Source: Lachnospiraceae bacterium
GTDB lineage: Bacteria > Bacillota > Clostridia > Lachnospirales > Lachnospiraceae
NCBI GenBank assembly: GCA_021201665.1
Contig: JAJQEO010000009.1
Span: 1 to 43,785 of the forward strand
DNA: 43,785 nucleotides
Direction of reading: 5' to 3'
This document shows positions 1-7,217 of this stretch, in pieces (position 1 is the first letter of the stretch; each line of letters opens with the position of its first letter). Both the position numbers and the translations under genes were made by a program. The notes below the pieces were generated by a model. The model was not told the DNA's origin. It made no database searches and worked only from the letters and a program-made list of their open reading frames with translations.

Positions 1-57
1 ATCTCCGAGATATTCTTTATCGTCTTAGTCTTCTGCGTCTGATTTGTATTAGAGCCA

Positions 58-405
58 TTAATCTCCGTCTGATGTGTCCTCTCCCCATTCGTCGCCGTCG
101 GAATCGTCCTCACCCCAACTGTCGCCGTCGGAATCGTCCTCACCCAAATCATCGTCATCGGTGTCCGAATCATCTTCGCACCAGTCAAAGTCGTCCTCGT
201 TTTCCCCTTCCCAAGTGCCTTCATTCGATGCGTCTCCGATGCATTCCGGATCATCATCCGGCTCTGCGTCCCAGTCAAAGTCATCCTCTGCATCCTCGTC
301 CATGCTCGTTACAGCTTCTTCCGGCTCCCACGGCTTTTTCGCAAGCTCCGCTGCCCAATCGACCGGCTCGTCTGATGCTAACCTTCTTGTAAAGTTTAAC
401 GGCAT
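58..405 (-). CDS. Highly acidic repeat protein, unknown function
   Basis: A 115-residue protein whose ATG is preceded by a strong ribosome binding site (GAGGAGGGAAAAAAT), so I take it as real. The first 30 residues are ordinary (RRLASDEPVDWAAELAKKPW); the rest is dominated by Asp and Glu with scattered Trp. The C-terminal third is a ten-residue repeat of the form GEDDSDGDxW, encoded by a 30-bp direct repeat (units from about 61, 91 and 121). There is no signal peptide, membrane segment or recognisable domain. It lies downstream of, and on the same strand as, the RNA ligase, about 97 bp away. A charge-mimic or nucleic-acid-mimic role is imaginable but nothing shows it. Confidence 0.7.
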   Translation of the reverse strand: MPLNFTRRLASDEPVDWAAELAKKPWEPEEAVTSMDEDAEDDFDWDAEPDDDPECIGDASNEGTWEGENEDDFDWCEDDSDTDDDDLGEDDSDGDSWGEDDSDGDEWGEDTSDGD

Positions 406-428
406 ATTTTTTCCCTCCTCATGTCAAT

Positions 429-456
429 ATTGTAAATTTGTAAATGTTCAGTACAA
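429..456 (-). promoter_or_regulatory. Possible promoter of the acidic protein gene
   Basis: On the minus strand TTGTAC and TACAAT are separated by 16 bp, ending about 25 bp before the start codon. The -10 is a good match and the -35 a weak one. It overlaps a 21-bp direct repeat. Confidence 0.35.
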
Positions 457-475
457 ATTTGTAAATATTCAGTAC
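434..475. repeat. Two head-to-tail 21-bp direct repeats
   Basis: AAATTTGTAAATGTTCAGTAC at 434-454 is followed directly by the same 21 bp with one change at 455-475. The period is two helical turns and the repeats overlap the putative promoter, so they could be operator sites. The segment GTAAATATTCAGTAC also resembles the end of the palindromic element at 17073-17198. Confidence 0.7.
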
Positions 476-501
476 AGTACTTCACACTTGCTGCGTTTTG
501 T

Positions 502-1695
502 TCACTCCTTCAGCAGATAATCGTTGTTCAGCACCTTCATGGAAAGCGGCGCATTGTGAAACAGCCAGCAGGGTACCGGCTCAGTTGACCGGATCACGAT
601 GCCCTCTTTGTTTGAGCCGGATGGATATTTTCCCTTTGCTCTCTCCAGCAGCTCATCAATCGTTTTGTAGGGAAAGACTTCCCCCTGCTCCTCAATCGGG
701 ACATGCTGCAGTCCCAGTCTTTCGCAGAGATCCAGCATCGCCTTCAATGAATATCTCTGATACGTATTCAGATCGATCACCGTGAAAACGTACCATTCAG
801 GTCTTTTGAGCCTCAGGCGGTTCTTTTGAATCCCCGGCCCGCAGAATTCGCCCTGAATAGCGACGTCTGGTATCCCACATTCGCCCAGCTTCGCGGCCAG
901 GTCATGCGCCTTTGCATACCGCCAGAAGACGCTGGCATCATCTTCGGCAAATTCGTAATTTCTTCCGCAGACGCCGAATTTCCCATCCTTCCAGTACATG
1001 GTCGCGCTGGTTCCGTCCATCTTGGTACTGATATAATAGGAAGGAACCTTTGCGAATTCGCCGAGCAGCTTCGGGCACGACTGGATGCGTACCTCCCCGG
1101 TCTTAGGAATCCCAAACGGCAGAGAACCGATTGTATTGCCCAGATCGGTCGAGCGTTCCTCCGTCTCCCATTTGCGGATGCCGAGCAGTTCAGTGACATC
1201 CTCTCCGATTGTATAGTCCCGCCCCGGCGGCAGAATCGTAAGCGGCAGGATCAGCCCCTGCGAAATCTGTCCCCGGAACCTCTGCGTCTTCAGGCGAAAG
1301 CCCTCGCCCATGAAGGGATTGCTCCGGTAGCAGCTCTTTCTCAGGAACTCAAACTGCTCACACACGGGCAAAAAGGAATCGATTTCAAAATACACACAGA
1401 GGTCTCCCGCTTGCAGCTCTCCCTTCTTTCCGACGACCATCCAGCCAAGGACATGGATACACTCAATCAGATCCGCTCCTTCGATCGGCGTGACCGCCTC
1501 CACCTGCTGCACTGACGCCAGCTTCCGCTCCGGGATTTCGGTGTTCTCCGGCATTTTAGCGGTCTCCGAAATTTCACCGGTCTCCGGCATTTTGACTGTC
1601 TCCGAGCTTACAACAGCCGACTGATCCGGCATCATTTCCGGATTTCCTTTCTCTGTCTCAATGCCTGCTATAACAGGCTCCCTTTCCTCTGACAT
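502..1695 (-). CDS. RNA ligase, Rnl5 (DraRnl) type
   Basis: An ATP-dependent RNA ligase of the nucleotidyltransferase superfamily, which would seal nicked RNA through a ligase-AMP intermediate. Motif I is KMDG with the adenylated lysine at residue 225; motif IV is EGIVIR near residue 364; motif V is SMKVLN with Lys387. The segment before motif I (about residues 60-200), with a VGKKGELQAGDLCVYFEID stretch, fits the N-terminal OB-like domain that distinguishes the Rnl5 group from T4-type ligases. An added N-terminus of about 50 residues contains a hexapeptide repeat of the form ETxKMP, from an 18-bp repeat, and is probably disordered. The start has an upstream GAGGGGGAATCAGGA ribosome binding site. 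No RNA-repair partner (Pnkp, Hen1, RtcB) is in the window. Family assignment is confident; the biological substrate is unknown. Confidence 0.85.
   Translation of the reverse strand: MSEEREPVIAGIETEKGNPEMMPDQSAVVSSETVKMPETGEISETAKMPENTEIPERKLASVQQVEAVTPIEGADLIECIHVLGWMVVGKKGELQAGDLCVYFEIDSFLPVCEQFEFLRKSCYRSNPFMGEGFRLKTQRFRGQISQGLILPLTILPPGRDYTIGEDVTELLGIRKWETEERSTDLGNTIGSLPFGIPKTGEVRIQSCPKLLGEFAKVPSYYISTKMDGTSATMYWKDGKFGVCGRNYEFAEDDASVFWRYAKAHDLAAKLGECGIPDVAIQGEFCGPGIQKNRLRLKRPEWYVFTVIDLNTYQRYSLKAMLDLCERLGLQHVPIEEQGEVFPYKTIDELLERAKGKYPSGSNKEGIVIRSTEPVPCWLFHNAPLSMKVLNNDYLLKE
1545..1616. repeat. 18-bp tandem repeat in the RNA ligase gene
   Basis: Units starting TCTCCG recur at 1545, 1563, 1581 and 1599, exactly 18 bp apart and in frame. 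They encode ETxKMP/ETxEIS hexapeptides ahead of the conserved ligase domains. Confidence 0.8.
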
Positions 1696-1818
1696 TCCTG
1701 ATTCCCCCTCTTATAAAATCACTATCTGATATTTTCTAACACTGGTTCCATTTGTTTTTCTATACTATAACATCGGTGTCTTACAAAAATGCAACTGACT
1801 TTTCAGTTAGAAAAAAGG

Positions 1819-1847
1819 TGGCGAAAAAATCTAGAATATGCTATAGT
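1819..1847 (+). promoter_or_regulatory. Probable hicAB promoter with extended -10
   Basis: TGGCGA and TATAGT are separated by 17 bp, and the -10 is preceded by TGC, giving an extended -10 that can make up for a poor -35. The -10 lies just upstream of the AAGGGGTGA ribosome binding site of hicA, so the leader would be very short. Confidence 0.5.
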
Positions 1848-1865
1848 AAACAAGGGGTGACACGA

Positions 1866-2102
1866 ATGGCAAAAAACATTTACGCGGAAATCATGTCCGG
1901 TGTACATGACAATAGCATCCGATTTGGAGATCTGCGGAAATTGCTGGAAAGCTCCGGTTTTTCCTGCAGAGTAAAAGGAGATCATTTTATATACTGGCGC
2001 GGTGACATACCTGAAATTGTGAACATTCAGCCAGATGGAAGTAAAGCAAAACCTTATCAGGTTAAGCAAATTCGAATTCTTTTTGAAAAATATGGTGTTT
2101 AG
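1866..2102 (+). CDS. hicA: HicA toxin, mRNA interferase
   Basis: A 78-residue HicA-type toxin with the double-stranded-RNA-binding-like fold that cleaves translated mRNA. It shows the usual order: helix with FGDLRKLLESSGF, then RVKGDHFIYW with the putative catalytic histidine, and a C-terminal KPYQVKQIRILFEKYGV. The frame is open further upstream, but I chose the ATG at 1866 because it has an AAGGGGTGA ribosome binding site and gives the family's usual length. It ends in TAG, which matters for interpreting the amber codon in truA. HicB follows 12 bp downstream in the usual toxin-first order. Confidence 0.88.
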   Translation: MAKNIYAEIMSGVHDNSIRFGDLRKLLESSGFSCRVKGDHFIYWRGDIPEIVNIQPDGSKAKPYQVKQIRILFEKYGV

Positions 2103-2114
2103 GAGGAATTAATA

Positions 2115-2336
2115 ATGGCTAGATATTCTATGATTGTTTCATGGTCGGAAGATGATAATTGCTACATTGTAGTCGTCCCGGATCTCCCAGGCTGCATGGC
2201 TGATGGGAAAACTCCACAGGAAGCAGTGGAAAATGCACAAACCATTATCTCTGAATGGATCGAAACTGCCGAACTGCTTGGACGAGATATTCCCAGCCCC
2301 CTCTTTAATAGCAAAAATATTCAGCGGACAGGGTGA
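2115..2336 (+). CDS. hicB: HicB antitoxin, short form
   Basis: A 73-residue partial-RNase-H-fold antitoxin with the typical pattern YSMIVSWSEDD, then VPDLPGCMADG, then QEAVENAQTIISEWIE. The usual C-terminal DNA-binding (HTH or RHH) domain is missing: the protein stops soon after the core. This is a known short variant, and it implies that operon autoregulation, if any, does not use a fused DNA-binding domain. The ribosome binding site is AGGAGGAATTAATA. It would neutralise HicA by direct binding. Its last codons lie inside the transcription terminator. Confidence 0.88.
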   Translation: MARYSMIVSWSEDDNCYIVVVPDLPGCMADGKTPQEAVENAQTIISEWIETAELLGRDIPSPLFNSKNIQRTG

Positions 2337-2362
2337 TAAAACTCCCCTGTCATTTTTTCTTT
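2327..2362 (+). terminator. Rho-independent terminator of hicAB
   Basis: GACAGGG at 2327-2333 pairs with CCCTGTC at 2345-2351 and is followed by ATTTTTTCTTTATTT. The 5' arm is formed by the last sense codons of hicB, with the stop codon in the loop. Confidence 0.85.
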
Positions 2363-2485
2363 ATTTCCAGCAACATTCAATTTTCTTTCAATCTTTTCGT
2401 GGTAATATATGTTCTGTAGTTTGCACATCCTGCGTCAAAATTCGATGCGGGATATCTCTATCATAAGTAGAAGGGGGATTTTCCT

Positions 2486-5140
2486 ATGAAGAAAAAATGG
2501 CTGTCTATCCTTCTGGCGGGCACGCTCTGCCTGTCAGGTCTGGCCGCGCCGGTCAGCAGCGCGGAGGAGTCAGACGACACGGCTTCGGAAACGGATGTTA
2601 CTACCGCTGTTTCCGACCAGGAGTATATTGAGTCCACACTGAATCTCGCTAACAATGAGGATCAGACCTGGACATATCAGGAGAGCGCGGACGCGTGGGT
2701 GCTCTCCATCGTTTCAGCAGTTGCCTATCCGGAGCTGCCGGATGAGCAGGGCGTATCGGTCTGCGTGCCGGGCGCATATGTCACTGGTATCGACACCGAT
2801 GGCGACGGTGAGGCGGATGTGACGGCAGAATCTGCTGTTGAATCAGGTTCAACCTCCGTCAATGGTTCGCTTGTGATCGATTATGAGGCAGAGGTTGTCA
2901 GCACCAACGGACAGACCTATACGGCTGCTACCGCGCCGGTGATCCTGAATACTGGAGCGGCGGGCTACAGCTCCTCCAACAATTCCACCGCAGCCACCAC
3001 TTATGCAGCGGAGGGTTATATCAATGTCGCCTGCGGCAACCGCGGAAAGCAGGACACCGCGACGGATGACGATGGCAATACGTATTACACCGGTGACGCG
3101 CCGTCCTGTCTGGCTGACCAGAAGGCCGCGACGCGCTATGTGAAATACAATATCCTGCTGGGCAACCTGCCGGGCAGCGTCGATTATTTTGTATCGACCG
3201 GCGGCTCAGGCGGCGGAGCACACGCAACGATGTTTGCGGCGACCTCAAACAATTCTGATTTCTATGATTATCAGATCGAAGCCGGTGCGGTCGGTGTTTA
3301 TCGTCTCGAAGACGGCAGCTACTCTACCACGGTGACGATTGACGGCGTGGATTATGAGATCTCTGACGGCGCGTGGGGCTGTGTCGCGTACAGCGCGATC
3401 ACCTCTCTGTATGAGGGCGACATGGCGATGGCGTTTGAGTACTACATGGATACGACCTACAGCTTCAGCTCTTCCTTCCAGGAGCAGCTCGCGGCTTATC
3501 TGTCGGAAGCTTATATGGAATACATCAATGAGCAGAACCTCTCCGTAGAGGAGTCCGCAGTCGGATTTGACCTGAATGGAGACGGCGACATGGATGACAC
3601 CATTGCTCTTTCGATTGAATATGACCTGGATGCGTACCCGGAGACCAATGGCTACTATGGCACGTATCTGGATCTCTATCTGGCGGAGTTTACCTCCAAC
3701 CTGCAGTGGTACCTCGACAACCTGGACTATGCGGAAGGCTGGACCTGGTTTGATGAGGACGGCAACGCGCTCAGCGATGAGGAAGTCGCAGCCATGACGA
3801 CCGAGGATAAGGCGACCGCGTTCATCGAGGGGCGGTACGCTGCGTCCAGCACAGGAATGGGCACAGGCGACCTGCCGAGCGGTATGAACGGTGCGTTAGA
3901 CTTTATGGATACGGATGAGATGGGTGGTATGGATTTGTCCCAGATGGGCGATCTCTCTGAAATGGGCGACCTGCCGGATGGCGACACCACAGGCGGCATG
4001 CGCGGCAATGGCGGCGGACGCGGCGGCATGGACGGTACAATCTCGGATGATGCAGATACTGCGGATGCCGATGCAGACAGTTCTGATACTGATGCATCCG
4101 TTGAAGCGGCTGGTCTTGCGGATGGAGAACTGCCGGATGGTGATGCTGCCGACGAGCTTCCGAGCGGAGATCTGCCGGACGGCGATACCACTGGCGAGCT
4201 TCCGAGCGGGGATCTGCCAGACGGCGACACCACTGGCGAGCTTCCGGACGGCGATCTGCCGGATAGCGATACCACTGGCGAGCTTCCGGATGATGTAGAC
4301 ACTTCCGCACTGCCGGATGATGCATCAGCTGAGGGAGAAATTGCAGCTGACGAAGCTTCCGAAGACGCAGAAGCTTCCGAAGAAGAGACCACAGCCGCGA
4401 ACGACAACACCGCAAACCAGCTGGAGGTCGGCACCCCGGACGAGGGTACTACACAGTCCGCGAGCGGCTCAAAGGATTCCGCGAATTATTCGACCTATGA
4501 AGAAATGGTAGAAGCCTATGAGGCTGACATCGCTTCGATCCTGGAGGGCGACAAGTACGGCAACAACATCGTCTCTCTGTACAACCCGCTGAACTACATT
4601 GGCGCGGAAGGCACAGAAGACTCGACCTGGGTAAGAATTGTGATGGGTGCTTCTGAGGGCGACATGTCCATGTTCACTTCCCTGAACCTGCAGATCGCCA
4701 TGCTGAACGCAGGCGTCGACGCAGAAATCGAGTGGCAGTGGAACGGCGGCCATGTACCGTCTGAAATCTTCGGCAATTCTCTCGCTCTCTATGTAGACCA
4801 GATGTACGGAGAGTACGTAGAAGGCGCAGCGACAATCGAGAAAACAGCCGCGGAAACGCAGACCACCAACGGCACCGCAACCGAAGCGACCGGCACCGAT
4901 CTCACAAGCTGGGTAAACTATGAGGACATCACAAATGTCTCCTTCTCTCTCGCTGACGCAGTTGCTTACCGCACAGCCGGCGCAAGCAAGGCCATCCCGG
5001 GCTTTGACGTGATCGATTACGGGCAGGAGGATTACGTGTTCGGCAACACCGAGCAGGACGCACGACACTGGAACACCATCCTTCTGGATATTTTCCAGAC
5101 CTATGCGGATGTCCTCTCACCACTGTTTAACCAGGGGTGA
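2486..5140 (+). CDS. Secreted tannase-like alpha/beta hydrolase with acidic repeat insert
   Basis: An 884-residue exported protein. Residues 1-26 are a signal peptide (KKK, hydrophobic core, VSSA). The serine motif GGSGGGA places the nucleophile at Ser241. The C-terminal part holds GASEGDMSMF (Asp726) and NGGHVPSE (His756), a layout like subtype A tannases, which hydrolyse galloyl esters. Between the halves, around residues 455-665, lies a Gly/Asp/Pro-rich region with four 14-residue ELPSGDLPDGDTTG-type repeats. Two DxDGDG calcium-binding-like loops occur near residues 110 and 365. The ribosome binding site is AGAAGGGGGA. Catalytic residues are inferred from motif spacing. The substrate could be another plant ester; the hydrolase fold is more secure than the tannase label. 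Confidence 0.7.
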   Translation: MKKKWLSILLAGTLCLSGLAAPVSSAEESDDTASETDVTTAVSDQEYIESTLNLANNEDQTWTYQESADAWVLSIVSAVAYPELPDEQGVSVCVPGAYVTGIDTDGDGEADVTAESAVESGSTSVNGSLVIDYEAEVVSTNGQTYTAATAPVILNTGAAGYSSSNNSTAATTYAAEGYINVACGNRGKQDTATDDDGNTYYTGDAPSCLADQKAATRYVKYNILLGNLPGSVDYFVSTGGSGGGAHATMFAATSNNSDFYDYQIEAGAVGVYRLEDGSYSTTVTIDGVDYEISDGAWGCVAYSAITSLYEGDMAMAFEYYMDTTYSFSSSFQEQLAAYLSEAYMEYINEQNLSVEESAVGFDLNGDGDMDDTIALSIEYDLDAYPETNGYYGTYLDLYLAEFTSNLQWYLDNLDYAEGWTWFDEDGNALSDEEVAAMTTEDKATAFIEGRYAASSTGMGTGDLPSGMNGALDFMDTDEMGGMDLSQMGDLSEMGDLPDGDTTGGMRGNGGGRGGMDGTISDDADTADADADSSDTDASVEAAGLADGELPDGDAADELPSGDLPDGDTTGELPSGDLPDGDTTGELPDGDLPDSDTTGELPDDVDTSALPDDASAEGEIAADEASEDAEASEEETTAANDNTANQLEVGTPDEGTTQSASGSKDSANYSTYEEMVEAYEADIASILEGDKYGNNIVSLYNPLNYIGAEGTEDSTWVRIVMGASEGDMSMFTSLNLQIAMLNAGVDAEIEWQWNGGHVPSEIFGNSLALYVDQMYGEYVEGAATIEKTAAETQTTNGTATEATGTDLTSWVNYEDITNVSFSLADAVAYRTAGASKAIPGFDVIDYGQEDYVFGNTEQDARHWNTILLDIFQTYADVLSPLFNQG
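4154..4300. repeat. 42-bp tandem repeat in the hydrolase gene
   Basis: GAGCTTCCG recurs at 4154, 4196, 4238 and 4280, exactly 42 bp apart, encoding a 14-residue ELPSGDLPDGDTTG repeat. The units are nearly identical, so the array is young or kept homogeneous. Confidence 0.9.
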
Positions 5141-5184
5141 GCATAAAGACTGCCTATGGGCAAGTCTAACAAATGATAAAAATC

Positions 5185-5330
5185 GGATAGGGGGCTTCGC
5201 ACCCCTATCCGCTGCGCGGGGCGCGGGCAGCAATGCTGCCAAAATTCCTCTCGCGCCCCTGCGCATCACAACAAAGCCTTCAGGCTTTCACACCCCTTGC
5301 ATCGCGGTTCAACGGCAAGGGGTGGTTTTT
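5185..5330 (+). terminator. Chain of hairpins ending in a rho-independent terminator
   Basis: Four hairpins follow the hydrolase gene. GGATAGGGG/CCCCTATCC is at 5185-5210. A long GC stem (GCGCGGGGCGCG with CGCGCCCCTGCGC) encloses GGCAGC/GCTGCC at about 5214-5265. AAAGCC/GGCTTT is near 5273-5288. CACCCCTTGC (5291-5300) pairs with GCAAGGGGTG (5315-5324) and is followed by GTTTTT. Only the last is a classical terminator. Confidence 0.75.
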
Positions 5331-5374
5331 ACCCTCAGAAATATATAAAAAATAAACAAAATTTAAAAAAGATA

Positions 5375-5482
5375 TTGGAAAATGTTACTTGTCGCGATAT
5401 AATGGAAGCCGCGCAATGAAAGTTGCGCTTCGCGCAAGGCGCGGCCTTCGTCCATACTCGCGTTGCGAGTACGGACATGTAA
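5375..5482 (+). promoter_or_regulatory. Promoter-leader repeat element, copy 1
   Basis: TTGGAA (5375-5380) and TATAAT (5398-5403) are 17 bp apart. They are followed by GAAGCCGCGC, an inner TTGCGC/GCGCAA hairpin, the pairing strand GCGCGGCCTTC, and a second hairpin GTCCATACTCG/CGAGTACGGAC. This is the shortest of four related copies (others at 15347, 31552 and 40821). It points rightward into the AT-rich relic region; the next intact gene is the DapF-like one about 600 bp away. Confidence 0.7.
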
Positions 5483-5526
5483 TGCATTTATCGAAAACCT
5501 GATATTTACGTAACCTCGTAAGCATT

Positions 5527-5850
5527 AAAAAAGAAGCAAGTACCCCACTCGTGAACTATAAAATAGCCAAGTGGTAAAAAACTGCTTCCTCGCAAATCAG
5601 AAGAGCAAGCATTCATTTATGGCCGGCAACGGTTGGTATTACTATAAAACTCGTTTTGCAATGCCTGTCTATAACAATGAAGTTAAAACAGACATCTATC
5701 ATATATGCTCAGCACAAATACTTATTAATTGTACGGTTTATGGAAAGCTTTATTTATATGACATTCTAAACATAAAAAAAAAGCGAGCAACCCACTCAAG
5801 AACTACAAAACAATGTAGACAAGTAGCAAAAAACCGCTTCTTTTCGTAGA
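5527..5850 (+). pseudogene. Decayed fragments of a phage/ICE-type nuclease-domain protein
   Basis: This AT-rich island, unlike its GC-richer neighbours, holds pieces of coding sequence. In one frame around 5527-5565 I read IKKEASTPLVNYK. Within 5571-5849 I read WYYYKTRFAMPVYNNEVKTD and YGKLYLYDILNIKKK. From memory these resemble the C-terminal nuclease-like domain of large phage or integrative-element proteins in Lachnospiraceae. The IKK(E)ASTPL-like end occurs twice, near 5527 and 5775, as if the 3' end had been duplicated, and the frames are broken. The 92-codon frame at 5571 lacks a convincing ribosome binding site. The rest of 5850-6080 holds nothing I can name. Confidence 0.4.
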
Positions 5851-6093
5851 TAACGTTAACACCCTTTTCGGAATCTGTCAATAGTAAATTTCATGTTTCC
5901 GATGTTTCAATCAGGGTTGATTTTTCCATTTAAATCATGTAAGATTGCTCTGTCAGGTTTTTACCTATAGAAAAAACAATACATACGAAACGTATTCTGG
6001 ATGCGCCGGAAGGCACAGGCCGGTCTCGTCACGACCTGGTATAATAGTAAGGCAGCTAATATCGTGTACATCATTTTTCAGGAGGCTTCTATT

Positions 6094-6948
6094 ATGGAAA
6101 TGACTTTAGGCATGTATCAAAGCTTTGGCAATGACTATCTGATTTACGATACGGAAAAAAACAGCTACGAATTAAAGCCGGAGGATATTCGTTGTATCTG
6201 CAACCGTCAGTTCGGCGCAGGCTCCGACGGCATTCTGGTCGGTCCGGTGCAGATTTTCGGTAAGATGGGCGTGAAAATTTACAACCCGGACGGCAGCGAG
6301 GCCGCGATCGCCGGTACCGGGCTTTGCATCTTCGCGAAATATCTGAAGGACGCCGGATATGTGATGAAAAAGGAATTTACCATCCAGACTCAGAGCCGGC
6401 CGGTGACGGTGCGCTACCACAATGAGGAGGCGCGTGAGCTGACCATCTCCATGGGCAAGCTCTACTGCGGTCAGACAAAGCCGGAGAGCGGGGAGCGCTC
6501 CGAGCGTGTCCCGATTATCTATGAGGGAAAGGATTATGAGGGTACCTGTGTGTGGATGGGCAATCTGCACTGCATCATCCCGATGGAGGAAATCTCTAAG
6601 AAAACCGTCTGCGAGATTGGCGCGATGCTGGAGAAATCAGAGCGTTTCCCGGACGGCATCAACACACAGATCATCCGCATCGCAGATAAAAATAATATTT
6701 ATACGGAGGTCTATGAACGCGGAGCCGGATACACGCTGGCGTCCGGAAGCAGCTGCTGCGCGGCGGCAGGAGTCGCTTATCAGCTCGGCCTCACCGACCC
6801 CTGCGTCTATGTGCATATGCCCGGCGGACGGCTTACCGTGCGCGTGGACGAGGACATGACCGCGCACATGACCGGCAGTGCCGACTGTATCGGACATATC
6901 ACGCTGTCGGATGAGTTTCTGCGGAAATACCAGATCATGGCGGAGTAA
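6094..6948 (+). CDS. DapF-like protein lacking both catalytic cysteines
   Basis: A 284-residue member of the diaminopimelate epimerase family, which in canonical form interconverts LL- and meso-diaminopimelate for lysine and peptidoglycan synthesis. I chose the ATG at 6094 because of its AGGAGG box. Family landmarks are present: SFGNDYLIYD near the start, FGAGSDG, NPDGSEA, and ERGAGYT. However, the residue before GTGLC is Ala73, and the residue in LASGSS is Ser217; Cys73 and Cys217 are the two acid/base residues of characterised DapF. I recall similar Ser-containing relatives in Clostridia annotated as DapF. Cofactor-free epimerisation by the normal mechanism is therefore doubtful; it may act on another substrate or be a paralogue. 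No lysine-pathway genes are adjacent. Confidence 0.8.
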   Translation: MEMTLGMYQSFGNDYLIYDTEKNSYELKPEDIRCICNRQFGAGSDGILVGPVQIFGKMGVKIYNPDGSEAAIAGTGLCIFAKYLKDAGYVMKKEFTIQTQSRPVTVRYHNEEARELTISMGKLYCGQTKPESGERSERVPIIYEGKDYEGTCVWMGNLHCIIPMEEISKKTVCEIGAMLEKSERFPDGINTQIIRIADKNNIYTEVYERGAGYTLASGSSCCAAAGVAYQLGLTDPCVYVHMPGGRLTVRVDEDMTAHMTGSADCIGHITLSDEFLRKYQIMAE

Positions 6949-6962
6949 TTGCCGCTCAAAAG

Positions 6963-7010
6963 AACACCCGGTCTGATTTCGATCAAGCCGGGTGTTATAC
7001 TCTTCCTTCT
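6963..7010 (+). terminator. Terminator after the DapF-like gene
   Basis: AACACCCGG (6963-6971) pairs with CCGGGTGTT (6988-6996), with an inner CTGAT-TTCG-ATCAAG extension. The following tract is pyrimidine-rich (ATACTCTTCCTTCTTTC) rather than a pure T run. Confidence 0.65.
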
Positions 7011-7063
7011 TTCTATATATTCATGTATACGTTCCAAACATACAGTAAATCTGCCTTACCAGT

Positions 7064-7180
7064 CTAATTGTCATAATGTCCGCGACATGAGATTATCAAA
7101 ATCGCATCGGCTTCCACAACATAGACAAGCCTGTGTTCCTCATCAATGCGCCTGCTCCAAAAGCCGGGCAAGCCTATGTA
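7064..7180 (-). pseudogene. Remnant of a YoeB/Txe toxin gene
   Basis: Reading the minus strand to a TAG at 7064 gives FWSRRIDEEHRLVYVV followed by ILIISCRGHYDN. This is the diagnostic C-terminus of YoeB-type ribosome-dependent mRNA endonucleases. Only about 36 recognisable residues remain. There is no start codon or N-terminal half, and no adjacent YefM antitoxin. It sits immediately downstream of the FGGY kinase gene on the same strand. Confidence 0.75.
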
Positions 7181-7217
7181 CCTATGCAGACATTTGTCTT
7201 GTCTGTAGCGAAAAACT

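Noticed and set aside
3727-4434. Long open frame opposite the tannase-like gene (about 235 codons)
   Set aside because: It is the mirror of the Asp/Gly/Ser repeat region, with low-complexity Ser/Pro content and no ribosome site.
5571-5849. Intact 92-residue protein
   Set aside because: No ribosome site, AT-rich decayed context, and the recognisable pieces imply broken frames of a larger gene.
6001-6093. Longer DapF-like protein beginning at 6001
   Set aside because: The AGGAGG box and family start fit the ATG at 6094, and with it the key positions fall on residues 73 and 217.
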